From Zygnema cylindricum (lineage: Eukaryota > Streptophyta > Zygnematophyceae > Zygnematales > Zygnemataceae): a stretch of DNA of 64,000 nucleotides. Location: assembly GCA_037447655.1 (NCBI GenBank), contig JBBHKE010000116.1, forward strand, positions 182,965 through 246,964. Direction: 5' to 3'. Positions 32,339 through 43,585 of this stretch are shown here, in pieces; position 1 is the first letter of the stretch, and every line of letters starts with the position of its first letter. The notes beneath the pieces are model-generated. The model was not told where the DNA came from. It saw only the letters and a program-made list of their open reading frames with translations, and made no database searches. Position numbers and translations under genes: made by a program.

Positions 32339-33168
32339 AGAAAATAGACGCAGGGTTTGGTGTTTGTGAGCCCAAGAATAGAATAGAATTTTGGCTTTAT
32401 TACAAAGTCTCTTGTAACAATTGTCCTAAACGGACCATTAATCAAATCTACGACTTTTCTGGAATCTATTCTGTCTACTTTTGTCTATTTGCTATAAATA
32501 TCTCTCCCTACTCTACCTCAGTCCTATCTCTATTGTTTCCGTGACTCCCTAAGGCCCCTCTTGCGTGTTTGATCTGTGGCCGGTCCATTTTGTCTGTGGT
32601 TACGGGAATCCTTCCCGTTAGCTCGGATGACCGACCCGGCGCATCATTCTTCCCTCTGTTATCTCTCGCCCCCTTCTTCTACTTCTCCCCTCTAGTCCCT
32701 CTCTTCGTCCTCTTCCCCCTCTTCCCCCTCTTCCCTCTCTTCCCCCTCTTCCCCATTTCCCCTGTTTCAAGCGCTTCCCTCCCTTCCCTCTTTCTTGCTC
32801 TTGCCGTTTTCCCCCCTTTTTCTCTCTCCCCCCTTTCCGCATCACCCCCTCTTCCATCTCATTCCTCTCGTCCCTCTCTTATCGCTCTTCCCTTTCTTCC
32901 TCTTCCGTTTCTCCTCCCTCTTCTCCCTCTTCCCCTTCACCTCCTCGTCCCCTTCTTCTTCCGGTTCTTCCCCTCTTCCCTCTTTTCTCCTTCTTCAAAT
33001 TTGATTTTTGTCCACAATTTTGTACATATTCCTTGAAAAAATGATCATTTTTTTTCTGTTCGACGACATGAACCGCCATGACTCAAAATGTACCTGTTGA
33101 AGTTTGTACTATATAGATAGGATTACATATAGCGATAAATTTAGTGATACCTAAGAATGTCATCATGG
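32339..33168. repeat. LysM 3' flank and CT-rich low-complexity tract
   Basis: Beyond the LysM stop is AT-rich 3' flank, then a CCCTCTT-type pyrimidine tract at about 32640-32990. Leucine/proline-rich or glycine/arginine-rich frames there are repeat translations. Confidence 0.7.
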
Positions 33169-33991
33169 TAGTATATTGCTAACTCCTGATAAAGGAATCA
33201 AATATTACGTGGTAATTTATTTATGCATGGCAGCCATTATTAAACCAAACACATAACGGATTCAATCTGGATTCGACGAGTCAGTTCATGTGGTCTTTGA
33301 CTTTTTAATAACTCTTTAAAAGAGTATTAGAGTAAAAGCACGATCACTAGGTGAATAAATAACGGATGAAAGGAAGCAACTATCTAACACTGTTGTAGCG
33401 TCACGTCTCATAAATGGCACTATGTGAAGAGTCGCGTCCCCCAAACTACTGTGGGAATTTTTCTGGAAGCTGTCAATCTGAGTTAAACTCTTTTAATTGT
33501 TTGATTTACTTATGGTCCATTCATATTTATCACAAACTGTGAATCGGTATAATGGTTTCCTCGTAGTTAATAATTTAACGCGAGGCCTGTGTGCACAAAC
33601 AATTTTTTTGTCAATTTTTCATGTTTGTTTTTTTTTCTACAGAAAATAGTGATCTTAACCAAAATTAAAAAAATAGTGAAGTCGAAATATATTTTTAAAT
33701 GATCCTAAGGCAACAGAAATCAGTCCATTTGAAGTTCATTAACCTCTAATTAAAGGACGGAACCTTATGTTAACAAAGGTACCATGTTCGTGTCGCCTAC
33801 TCGAATCTGTAAAGAGACTTTTGTAGGTACCAAACGTGTACTTCTTGTTAAACCACTCCTTCCGATACTTTTATGTAGACTTACTCCTCTGGATCCCCAT
33901 TTAAGAACGCCGTCTCTACGTCCATCTGATGGACATGCTATTTCCGAACCGCGGCAATTGCAACAATCATTCTCGGCGAATCGAACTTCAG
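33169..33991. repeat. ~820-bp duplicated block, copy 1
   Basis: Begins TAGTATATTGCTAACTCCTG and ends GCGAATCGAACTTCAG. It matches 36024-36830 in the same orientation, with about 3-4% differences and small deletions in the second copy. Its right part carries reverse-transcriptase sequence of Copia-2 on the minus strand; the left ~600 bp are non-coding. Confidence 0.85.
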
Positions 33992-35436
33992 CACTAGTGC
34001 ATATGTTTTAGTATAGTCACCCCCCTCTTTTTGTTGAAGGCCTTCTTAAACAAGGAGTGCCTTATGCTCTACAACCTCAGCCAATGCTCCCGTTTTTGTT
34101 TTAAATGCCCACTTTATGTCTATCGTTTTTTTTCCCCCCGGCTGGGCTTACCTCCTCAAAAGTCTTGATTATCAATGATAGATTGAAGCCCCTTCTCGCA
34201 TTCTTCCCAATGGCACAAACGTTGAGCTTTTGGGTACAATTGCGGATCGACGGTAAGATTTCCGCACAATGATTACAAGTAGATAAAATATTTTCCTCTT
34301 TAGTCGCCGAATTGTAATAATCTGAGCTCTTAACATTTCCCCCTTTTCAGTGGAACGATAATCGGGCCGGCTCCTTCCTCTTAATTCCTCGCAAACTTCT
34401 TCGTAATGAAATTTCTGGCTCCTTTTCTGATTATCCCTTTCTCACACTCGTTACACTAGATTTAGAGCTTGAATATTTCCGAGGGTCCGAAGACATTCGA
34501 GAATTTTCGCTTCGGGAATTGGTCCAAGTATTACCGATTTCAGAAATTGCATAAAATGTCACTTTATCCTTTTGAACATGGTCATTCGATTCTAGTTCAA
34601 TGTCAGAATCTGATCGTCAATGTTCAAGAAACTCACACTTATTCATAAAAGTCAGGATTCTTCCTTAAGTACCCGTCCTCAAAATGGACGATCGGAGATC
34701 CTCATGAAAATTAACATTTCGTGGTTTTCCCACAATATTGCGAATTTGATGGTACAAGCGAGTAAGGCTTCCTTTCAGATTATAACCAACAAAAATGCTC
34801 GACCAACTTCAAGCCGCAGATTTTCCCTTCCTCTTGTGAGATTGCGGGTAAACAATAGCGTGACACCCTAAATCCAAAGATGATGAAAGGTCGGTCGTTG
34901 GCCATACCAAAGTTAATGAGGAGTCTTACCGTTGGAGACCGATGTAAGCTGCCTATTACAAATGTAATTGGCGGTAAGAATCGCATCTACCCAAAGATTA
35001 CTTTACCTTTAGGGATCGATGGATCATGGATTAGACCATCTCTTCTGGCGTACGATTTTTTCTCTCAACAACTCCATTCGATTTTTGAAAGTAAGGCGTG
35101 GTAAATTGTTGCCTTAACCCCCATTGTTTACAATACCTCAAACACAGTAAATTCTCCGTTATTGCCCGATCTAATCGCCTTAAATTTCCTGTCGCGTTGA
35201 CGTTCCGCTATAACATGCCACTCTTGAAATCTTTCAAAAGCTTTAAATTTCTTCTTTGGTAAGGAAACTGATAAGAACCTCGAAAAATCGTCCACAATAA
35301 CCATAATGTAAAGGTTTCCTCCAATGCCCTTCGATTTGACATCGTTGTATAGATCAGTATGGATCAGTTTGAGAGGAAGTTGCCTTGAGCGCGGTACACC
35401 GTGTTTTGCTAACAGTGTTAAGAATTTTTTCGCCAC
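33780..35436 (-). pseudogene. Copia-2: minus-strand Copia pol remnant (integrase to reverse transcriptase)
   Basis: Reading from high to low coordinates, 35436-35128 encodes PLKLIHTDLYNDVKSKG, IMVIVDDFSRFLSVSLPKKK and KAIRSGNNGEF, the integrase core with its D/D-type residues, the second written SGNNGEF in place of the usual SDNGGEF. 34986-34780 gives VGSLHRSP-like and MANDRPFIIFGFRV, matching the later integrase region. 34140-33840 gives IDIKWAFKTKTGALAEVVEH, then DYTKTYALVLKFDSPRM and VHQMDVETAFLNGDPEE, the start of reverse transcriptase. Stops and shifts are frequent. LTRs, gag and RNase H were not found. The upstream side is broken by a MITE at 35410-35615. Confidence 0.7.
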
Positions 35437-35615
35437 TTAAAACATATTTTCTCCTTACATAACTGTCGGATTATTGATCTGACGGTTGCGATTGAAAGGT
35501 AAGATTCTCAGCTTCCAATTGGCGGTCTCAAATTGAAAATCGTACAATTGTGTACGGAGAAAAGATGTTCTAAGCGGCAAAAAAAACATTAACACTAATA
35601 GCGATACACGGTGTA
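35410..35615. mobile_element. MITE with GCCACTTAAAACATC inverted arms, copy 3
   Basis: Arms TTTTTTCGCCACTTAAAACA and, inverted, GATGTTCTAAGCGGCAAAAAA enclose a centre (TCAGCTTCCAATTGGCGGTC) like that of copies 1 and 2. It finishes in ATACACGGTGTA. It interrupts the Copia-2 integrase. Confidence 0.6.
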
Positions 35616-35664
35616 GTTTTTGTCCTTTGTCGGATGGTGCTTCCAGATCTACGACCCTTTAGAG

Positions 35665-35885
35665 CATAGTTCAAAAGTAGGCGTTTTTATGGTAGGCCTT
35701 TGGTCGGCGCCTTTATCGTAAGTTGTGTAATGGGCTTTTCATGTGATCTTCTTAGATCGCTACTTTGATTATCGGCGACCGTTCGATCGTCCGAATTTGA
35801 CGGTGTAAATAATTTTTTTGGTCCGAATGTTTTAATTGGTCCGTATAGGTCTGAATACAATATGGGTCTTTGACCGTACACCACT
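35665..35885 (-). mobile_element. Fragment of the CATAGTTCAAA hAT-like element
   Basis: From CATAGTTCAAAAGTAGG rightward it is the reverse complement of about 4270-4498, including the shared GTCCGAATGTTTTAATTGGTC. The other end is missing or diverged beyond 35885. Confidence 0.6.
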
Positions 35886-36023
35886 CTATTTAAGAGACAT
35901 CGTACTGAAAATAACCCTAAATAGAATAAAGAAAAAAATAGAATGAACTACACTAATGGAGAATAAAAAAAAAAAAAAGCGGGACGGAATTAGCGTACAC
36001 AACGCTAATAACGATTGGCGGTA

Positions 36024-36830
36024 TAGTATATTGCTAACTCCTGATAAAGGAATCAAATATTGCATGGTAATTTATTTATGCATGGCAGCCATTATTAAAC
36101 CAAACACATAACGGATTCAATCTGGATTCGACGAGTCAGTTCATGTGGTCTTTGACTTTTTATTAACTCTTTAAAAGAGTATTAGAGTAAAAGCACGATC
36201 ACTAGGTGAATAAAGAACAGATGAAAGGAAGCAACTATCTAACACTGTTGTAGCGTCACGTCTCATAAATGGCACTATGTGAAGAGTCGCGTCCCCCAAA
36301 CTACTGGGAATTTTTCTGGAAGTTGTCAATCTGAGTTAAACGCTTTTAATTGTTTGATTTATTCATGGTCCATTCATATTTATCAGCATAATGGTTTCCT
36401 CGTAGTTAATAATTTAACGCGAGGCCTGTGTGCACAAACAATTTTTTTGTCAATTTTTTATGTTTGTTTTTTTTACTACAGAAAATAGTGATCTTAACCA
36501 AAATTAAAAAAATAGTGAAGTCGAAATAGATTTTTAAATGATCCTAAGGCAACAAAAATCGGTCCATTTGAAGTTCATTAACCTCTAAATAAAGGGCGGA
36601 ACCTTATGTTAACAAAGGTACCATGTTCGTGTCGCCTACTCGAATCTGTATAGACTCTTTTGTAGGTACCAAACCTTTACTCCTTGTTAAACCACTCCTT
36701 CCGATACTTTTATGTAGACTTACTCCTCTGGATCCCCATTTAAGAATGTTGTCTTTACGTCCATCTGATGGACATGCTATTTCCGAACCGCGGCAATTGC
36801 AACAATCATTCTTGGCGAATCAAACTTCAG
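36024..36830. repeat. ~810-bp duplicated block, copy 2
   Basis: Matches 33169-33991. It starts inside a CACCGTG-type element end (TTGGCGGTA, 36016-36024). The right part again carries a minus-strand Copia-2 reverse-transcriptase fragment and ends abruptly at the TTGACT array. Confidence 0.85.
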
Positions 36831-36995
36831 TGACCTGATTTGAGTTGACTTTGGTTGACTTACTCTAGGTAGACTTTAGTTTATTAGATTTGAGTTGACT
36901 TTGGTTGACTTGATCTAAGTTGACTGATTGAATTGACTTCGGTTGACTTCCTTTGACTTTCATTGACTTCAGCTGACTTCAGTCGACTTGGAATT
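36831..36995. repeat. TTGACT-rich minisatellite
   Basis: At least nine TTGACT or TGACTT words, often as TTGACTTTGGTTGACTT, sit within about 160 bp. TTGAC(C/T) is the core of the plant W-box bound by WRKY factors, but the regular spacing equally fits a tandem repeat. Confidence 0.6.
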
Positions 36996-37102
36996 CAACC
37001 CAAGTTTTTTACATTCCTTTTTTCGCTAATTTTCCCCTTTTCACCCCTTTCTTTTCTTTTCTTTCTTTCCTATCGTTTCTTTCTTTTCTTTCTTTTCCTT
37101 CT

Positions 37103-37134
<32 letters not shown>

Positions 37135-37230
37135 CCACAGAGCATTTAAACGCCTTAAATATATTAAAGTCTAAATTGGGGGATAAGGCTCCATGGAACC
37201 TCTCTTTCTCCTTTTCCCACTCTCTTTTGT
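36996..37230. other. Pyrimidine tract with possible splice acceptors
   Basis: CTTT-rich sequence and a ~26-base T run (37104-37129) lead to CCAG. A second pyrimidine tract leads to TTTTGTAG just before the transposase-like frame. Both look like intron 3' ends, but upstream exons were not identified. Confidence 0.35.
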
Positions 37231-37940
37231 AGGAGTTTGTTACCGTACCGGGCCAAAAGGTTGGAACGACAAGACGGTCTTCCCACAATGGATCGCCGAA
37301 CCGAGGTCATACCAAGGAGACCGTGATGGGCGTGAAAAGGTTATATTTGTGGACAATTGTGGCGGTCACAATACGTCCGAGGAATTAAACACCGCTTTAC
37401 GCGCAAAGAGAACTACACTCCAATTTTTTCCTCCGTGTGAAACGCATTTAGTGCAACCTGCCGATTCATTTGTAATTTCTAAAATCAAAGAAGTGTGGTC
37501 AAGAAAATGGGAAGATTGGAAGATGAAGGGGGTTAGAGAGCCACAAGTGGTCCTTACCTAGGGGCCAAAGATGGTCTGGTAAGTTAGTTGGACCGGGTAA
37601 AGCCTTTTTCTTAACGTTGGCACGCGATTCGATACGAGAGGTGAACGAAATGAAAGACAAAAATGGCATGGGATGGGCACGAAAGGCGATGATCCAGTGT
37701 GGATTGTCATTAAAGGATGGCAAATGGGAGGAGAGCATGCTTACGCAAGATTTGCAAGTCATAATAATGAAATGGCGAAATCATTTCGATGGCGATGAGG
37801 TGCCACCTCCTTCGGCTCCCGCACGCGATTTACTCCAACTCCTTCGAGAGGCCGACATTCAAGATGATGAAGCCAGTCATGACGAGGACTTAGAGGAATA
37901 CAGTGATTATGAGGCACTTTTTAGGGAAGTGGTTAATTAG
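37231..37940 (+). pseudogene. Pogo/Tigger-type DDE transposase remnant (DDE_1)
   Basis: The first frame (coding part from about 37231 to 37561) encodes KGWNDKTVFPQWIAEP, then VIFVDNCGGHNTSEEL and FFPPCETHLVQPADSFVISK. These match the second catalytic aspartate (VDN) and third acidic residue (QPAD) of DDE_1 transposases of the Tc1/mariner-pogo group. A stop at 37561 and a +1 shift interrupt it. The following frame resumes as GKLVGPGKAFFLTLARDSIR (about 37577) and continues to 37940 through GMGWARKAMIQCGLSLKDG and an acidic tail DDEASHDEDLEEYSDYE. The acidic C-terminus is common in this family. The first catalytic aspartate and the N-terminal DNA-binding domain are not visible. Pyrimidine-rich acceptor-like sites upstream suggest earlier exons; a domesticated gene is possible but the break argues for decay. 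Confidence 0.6.
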
Positions 37941-38230
37941 GAGTGGCTGTATAATGGATTATGGGCCGTTTGCAAATCTTTTTACTAATAGTGTGGATTT
38001 TTTTGTAATATTTTTTTTTAGGTTTTTTTTTATAGGTTAAAACATTTACTTTTCTTTTACTGCTATATGCAGTATACATTGTATTTCTTTCTTTGACAAT
38101 GAATATTATCTATCCCTATTTCATTTTGTTGTTTTCATATTGTTTATGCTACCTGAATGGCCAAAAATGTGGATGAAATATATTTGTAGTGACGGTGTAA
38201 AATCGTTTCTATGTTTGGATTATCATTCTC
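37941..38230. other. No gene seen
   Basis: AT-rich 3' flank of the transposase remnant, leading into the satellite array. Confidence 0.5.
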
Positions 38231-39056
38231 CATTCAGCGACGAGACAGTCTCGTCGCTGAGTACCTAAACACCTTGTTTTGACTCAGTGTTTGTGCTAAA
38301 TTGTGAAAAATACAACATGTCATTCAGCACTGAGGAAATCTCGTCGTTGACTGGCATAATTAAAAAAAAATAACATTCAGCGACGAGATAGTCTCGTCGC
38401 GACGAGACTTTGTCGTCGCTGAGTACCTAAAGACCTTGTTTTGACTCAGTGTTTGTGCTGAATGGTGAAAAATGAAGCATGCCGTTCAGCACTGAGGAAT
38501 TCTCGTGATTGTCTGGCATAATTAAAAAAAAAATACCATTCAGCGACGAGATAGTCTCGTCGCGACGAGACTTTGTCGTCACTTAGTACCTAAAGACCTT
38601 GTTTTGACTCAGTGTTTGTGCTGAATGGTGAAAAATGAAGCATGCCGTTCAGCACTGAGGAATTTTCGTGATTGTCTAGCATAATTAAAAAAAAATTACC
38701 ATTCAGCGACGAGATAGTCTCGTCGCGACGAGACTTTGTCGTCGCTGAGTACCTAAAGACCTTGTTTTGATTGTGTTTGTGCTGATTAGTGAAAAATGAA
38801 GCATGTCGTTCAGCACCGAGGAATTGTCGTTGTTGACTGGCAAGATAGAAAAACATACCATTCTGCGACGAGATAGTCTCGTCGCGACGAGACTGTCTCG
38901 TCGCTGAGTACCATAAGACCTTCATTTGACTCAGTGTTTGTGCTGAATGGTGAAAAATGAAACATGCCATTCAGCACCGAGGAATTCTCGTCGTTGACTG
39001 GCAGAATAAAAAAAAAATACCATTCAGTGACGAGACAGTTTCGTCGCTGAGTACCG
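38231..39056. repeat. Hairpin-bearing tandem satellite, ~160-bp unit, about 5.2 copies
   Basis: Units start CATTCAGCGACGAGA-like at 38231, 38374, 38537, 38700, 38859 and 39021 (spacings 143, 163, 163, 159, 162). Inner units carry two adjacent short hairpins, CGACGAGATAGTCTCGTCG and CGACGAGACTTTGTCGTCG. The first and last units have only one. A second, diverged CATTCAGCACTGAGG half-repeat sits in each unit, so the unit arose from two related halves. Each unit contains an A-run. Predicted proteins are repeat translations. Confidence 0.9.
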
Positions 39057-39689
39057 TAAGGGAGAGAGAGACAGAGAAAATATGGAGATTGATTGAGATA
39101 AAATAAATAATAAAATGAAAATAATGTGTCATATTCAAAAAAAAAAGTGTGAAAAACAATCACATGTGTGACAACGAAAATAGTTAACAATGACCACGCA
39201 CTTCATCAAGTGAATCGCTTAACATTTACAAAACATGTAGAATTAAAATCACAGCACCCGTCATTGCAACAACATAAAAATGAATTACAATTTAAAAAAC
39301 ATGACATTAATACACTTGGAAATAAATTCAATCCTTTTCGCCTAAGAATGACAAAGAGGTTCACCGTAAAAAAACTACAATATGTACAACCAAAATATTT
39401 TTCAAAATTAAATAAAATTTTTGTCTACATGAACGAAATGTACATCGGCTATAAAAATTATCATTTGTAACAAATGATATTCTAATAACCTCCTCTAACT
39501 CATGTAAAAATGTGTTTGGAAGTACTAATATTAAATGGGGTAAAGATAAATCCATGACATTCCCACAATCTGTGCATTTGTTCCTCCATCACAATCAACT
39601 AACTGAATAAAATCCCATGCCTACAACAAAGAAAAAAATACAACAATGGAGTTATTTATAAAAATTAATGACATTAATGTGTAATTTTA
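39057..39689. other. No gene seen
   Basis: AT-rich. A 100-codon frame (39168-39470), lysine/asparagine-rich, has no recognisable motif. Confidence 0.45.
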
Positions 39690-40520
39690 ATGGGGGAGTA
39701 AACGGGAGAGGGAAAGAGGGGAGTAAATGGAAGAGGGAGAAAGGGAAAGAGAAACCACATGATTTTGAGTGTAGGGAAAAGGAAATGGGAGAGGAAGAGG
39801 GAGATCGAGGGTTAGAGAGTACAACAATTTCAACGGGGGAGAGAGAGTGAAAGGGAGAGGATGAGGGAGTGGGAGAGGTGGCAGCCTGAGAGGGTGAGGG
39901 AGAGGGAGAGTATGAGGTAATGGATGAGAGGGAGAGTATGAGGTAATGGATGAGAGTGCGACAGATTGTGAGGGTGAGAGGGAAAGGGAGAGGGGAAGGG
40001 AGAGAAAAAGGGAGAGGGAGAGATAGAGGCAGATGGAGGGAATGGGGAGAGGGAGAGGAATAAGGGAAGGGAGATACACCGGCAGATCAAGAAAGTGAGA
40101 AGGAGAGGGTAAGGGAAAGGGAGATGAAATGTAAGAGAGTAGGGAAAGGAGAGAAAAAGAGAGAGGGAGAGGGAGAGGGGAGGGAGAGGGAAAAAAAGGG
40201 TAAAAGGGAGAGGGAGAGGGAGAGATAGAGGCAGATCGAAGAAGGGGAGAGGGAGAGAGAGAGTGGGAGGGAGATAATGCGGCAGATCGAGGGAGTGGGG
40301 AGAGGGAGAGGTATAGGGGAAGGGAGATAGTGCGGCAGATCGAGAGGGTGAGAACGAAAGGTAAAGGGAAAGGGAGAGGGAATGTGATAGTAGAGAAAGG
40401 AGAGGGAAAAAGAGAGGGAGAGGGATGGGGGAGGGAGAGGGAAAGGGAGAGGGAATGGAGATAGATTGAGAGGGAGAGAGAGAAGTGAAGGGAGAGGGCA
40501 TAAACGAGAAAGAGCACATT
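39690..40520. repeat. GGGAGA-rich tract with embedded GGCAGATCGA spacers
   Basis: About 830 bp of GGGAGA-type purine repeat, punctuated by GCGGCAGATCGA-like words at 40080, 40211, 40270, 40334. This gives a loose higher-order repeat of 60-130 bp. The very long minus-strand leucine/serine/proline frames in three registers are consequences of the tract. Confidence 0.85.
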
Positions 40521-41868
40521 TTAAAAAACTTTCAAAATTAAAAGAGGGAGATGAGCATAGGTAGGTTCGGAAAAAAAGGGAGCGTGAAAGAGGGGCGGAG
40601 GCAATGAAAGGTAAATGGAGTGACGCGCCATATGCAGAGGGACAAGGAGCCGCCACATGCGACCTCGAATCCATGGAAATGAAACGTAGGTGGCGGCTAT
40701 GTTTTTGCCTGCTTCTTCATGAAACGAATGAGAATGTGTTCGTTTGACAAAATGACGACGCAGCGTCAGATCCCTAAAAAAACAAAAAATAAATGGATGG
40801 ATGAGATTCGTTCAACAAGGGATCCATTTTTCTGTGGATTATCCGCATTTGGCGTTAACGCGTCCCAAATATCATCAACGCCAAATGTTGTTTTTTATTC
40901 TAATTATTTTAATTAATTAATTGTAATTTGTGGTCCATTGTCACTTCGACCCCTTATTAACGTATACATTAATTCTAATTTGGAGTGAAATCACCCATAG
41001 ACACCATATTAGAATAAACATTTACGCTATATTCGTTTGTTGTACCGAAATAGAGTACATATTGACGCTAATTGGATAAAATACATGTTATAGTGTTTAT
41101 ATAAAGTGAACAGTAAAAAATCACATGAATCAAGAGTACAAAGTTTTAAGACGGTTTTCGTGAACGTGTAAAATAAAAACAGTTCACTGCTTTAACTATA
41201 ACATCATTACTTCGCACATGCGAATATATTTTACGTTCACATTGCAGAATAGACGATTATAGGAGATCGTGTGCGAACGAGGTTTTTGGCGACGAGATTG
41301 AACCCATTTTTTCAGGGCACGTTCATATGCATGCGCGTATAATTTATAATTTATTTTAAATATTTTAAAGTAAAAAGGTACAAATATGTACCGTCTAACA
41401 TCATCCGTACACCATACTAATTATACATTATTGTAATTTCGATCTTGACGCTATTTTGTACGGAACCTCAATTATAGTCAAGGAAAAATTAAAATCACGT
41501 ATACTATTTTGGGAAAAAAATCAAAATTTTAAGAACCCAAATTAGTGTCGTTGACACTAATAACGATGCGCAGTGTAGTACCTTAAACTGCATATTTTTG
41601 TCTCTTTTGCATTTGTAAGTTTGAATAGTGTACTGTAGGGAATAGAATTTCTGTACGGACTGTCGGCAATTTTGGAGCAAAATTTTGTACAATTCTGTAC
41701 GGACTGGGCTGCTTGGAGCAAAGCGATGTGATGAGCTGTCACAGACAGCACACTAAATGACGAAAACTGTTTGACACGATACGCTGGAAGTCTTAACCAC
41801 TTCAATATGTTTGAAAATGACGCATTTATAATTTTATAAATGTGTGGTTATAGACTTATAGCTGCTTA
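40521..41868. other. No gene; remnants of CACCGTG-type ends
   Basis: Mostly AT-rich. Around 41535-41575 is an end-like ACTAATAACGATGCGCAGTG. A microhomologous GGCGTTAACGC pair flanks 40850-40880. No coding sequence. Confidence 0.45.
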
Positions 41869-42640
41869 GGGTGTGTCCCCATGTACTTGTAACTTAGCGA
41901 AATTACTTTGGCGCGGATCCGCCGGACCCGGTGTTCAAGTGTCCCTATGTCTGTAAAGACAAAATCGTAACTTACGCTTGTGACGATTGTTTACGTCGAC
42001 AGTACCTGTGACGGTTGTCAACGTCTACAATCTGTGGTCGCACGTTGTTTTTTGTACCTGCGTGTGACGTCGCATGTCTTACCGTGACATTGTAGACGTA
42101 GCGCCTTCAGCCTGTGCAATTTCACGGTCGAAGAAGATGCGCTTTGTCTTCGCGTCGCCTGTCCGCTCGACGTGAAATGGCATCGGAATTTGAAGACCCC
42201 TACAAAAAAAGAAATCCGTACTAGACGAAAACGGACAAATCCAAACAAATTGTGTACTTGTCTTTGTCGTATTAGAACGCAAACAGACAAAACATAGCGA
42301 ACTATGTACTTTTCTTTGTCCTTAGAAATCGAAGGATTTTTGTCGAAATTTACGGCACGTGCAAAAATATGTTCATATTTGTCAATCGAAAAAACCTAAT
42401 TTTAAATCACATCGCGCATGTGTTTTAAAGATAAGGTTGAAGATGACGTTTTTTGTCGTCGAAGTGGGTCGAAAAGCACAAGACGACAACTTTTCGTACA
42501 TCCTAAGTTCAGGGATGACGCAAATTGTACTCTACAAATTTGCGATTCCTTCGTACGCTTGCAACTTAGGCAGTACGGCGCTAAGTTTTACGACAAAACG
42601 ACAGGAAAAAACCCTTACTTATGCACATGGGGACACACCT
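41869..42640. mobile_element. TTA-flanked non-autonomous element (family beta), left arm of an inverted pair
   Basis: Starts GGGTGTGTCCCCATGT after TTA (41866-41868) and ends ACATGGGGACACACCT before TTA. Its interior is the inverse of 42802-43582 over almost its whole length, forming a ~1.7-kb palindrome with a 161-bp centre. Internal words (TGTAGACGT, GACGTCGCATG) recur across the family. Non-coding. Confidence 0.7.
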
Positions 42641-42801
42641 TTAGAAACGATTTTTTTTCCGCTATCTATGGATGACGACTGTGACGCTCATCGATGACGA
42701 CATACTATGTTGTACCTTAAAGTACAGAATGATCGGTGCGTTACGTTACAACAATTTGTGTGTGTCATTGCGGAAGATTTTTTCATCTACCCTACGTATA
42801 A

Positions 42802-43582
42802 GGGTATGTCCCCATGTGCATAAGTAAGGGTTTTTTTCTCTCATTTTCCTGTAAAACTTAGCGACGTACTGCCTAAGTTCCAACCGTACGAAGGAATCGC
42901 AAATTTGTAGAGTACAATTTACGTCATCCTCGAACTTAGGATGCACAAAAATTTGTCGTCTTGTGTTTTTCGACCCACTTCGACGACAAAAAACGTCATC
43001 TTCAGCCTTATCTTTAAAACACATTCGCGATGTGTCTTAAAATTAGGGATTCTATATAAACAAATAGGAACACATATTTGCACGTGCTGTAATTTTCAAA
43101 GTTTTTCACACGATTTTCAAAGACAAAGGAAAGTACGGAAGTCGCTATGTTTTGTCTGTTTGCATTAAATACGACAAAGTAAAGTACACAATTTGTTTGG
43201 TTTTGTCCGTTTGGTCTAGTACGGAATTTTTTTTGCAGGGGTCTCGAAATTCCGATGCCATTTCACGTCGACCGGATAGGGGACGCAGAGGCAAAGCGCA
43301 ACTTCTTCAACCGTGAAATTGCACAGGCTAGAAGGCGGTACGTCTACAATGTCACGATAAGACATGCGACGTCACACAAGTAGTTCCAAAAAATAACGTC
43401 CGACGACAACACAGATTGTAGACGCTGATAGCTGTCACAGGTATTGTCGACGTATACAATTGTCACAAACGTAAGTTACGATTACGTTTGTACACATAGG
43501 GACACTTGAAAAGTGGGTCCGCCTGTTACGCGCTAAAATACAAAGTAAGATCGCTAAGTTACAAGTACATGGGGACATACCC
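42802..43582. mobile_element. TAA-flanked non-autonomous element (family beta), right arm of an inverted pair
   Basis: Starts GGGTATGTCCCCATGTGC and ends ACATGGGGACATACCC, with TAA on both sides (42799-42801 and 43583-43585), a perfect 3-bp duplication. It is inverted relative to 41869-42640. Confidence 0.75.
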
Positions 43583-43585
43583 TAA

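Noticed and set aside
32569-33036. 155-codon leucine/proline-rich frame
   Set aside because: Produced by the CCCTCTT tract. No signal peptide or conserved motif.
38231-39056. CRISPR-like regular repeats
   Set aside because: The repeats are contiguous ~160-bp satellite units with conserved 'spacers'. This is eukaryotic DNA and no cas genes are present.
39687-40674. Leucine/serine/proline-rich minus-strand frames up to 276 codons
   Set aside because: They occur in all three registers of a GGGAGA repeat, so the openness is due to composition.
42359-43024. Open frames of 85-112 codons on opposite strands with similar peptides (MCFKDKVEDDVFCRRSGSK)
   Set aside because: The similarity reflects the inverted pair of non-autonomous elements. 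The frames are short, also shared by decayed copies, and lack domain features.
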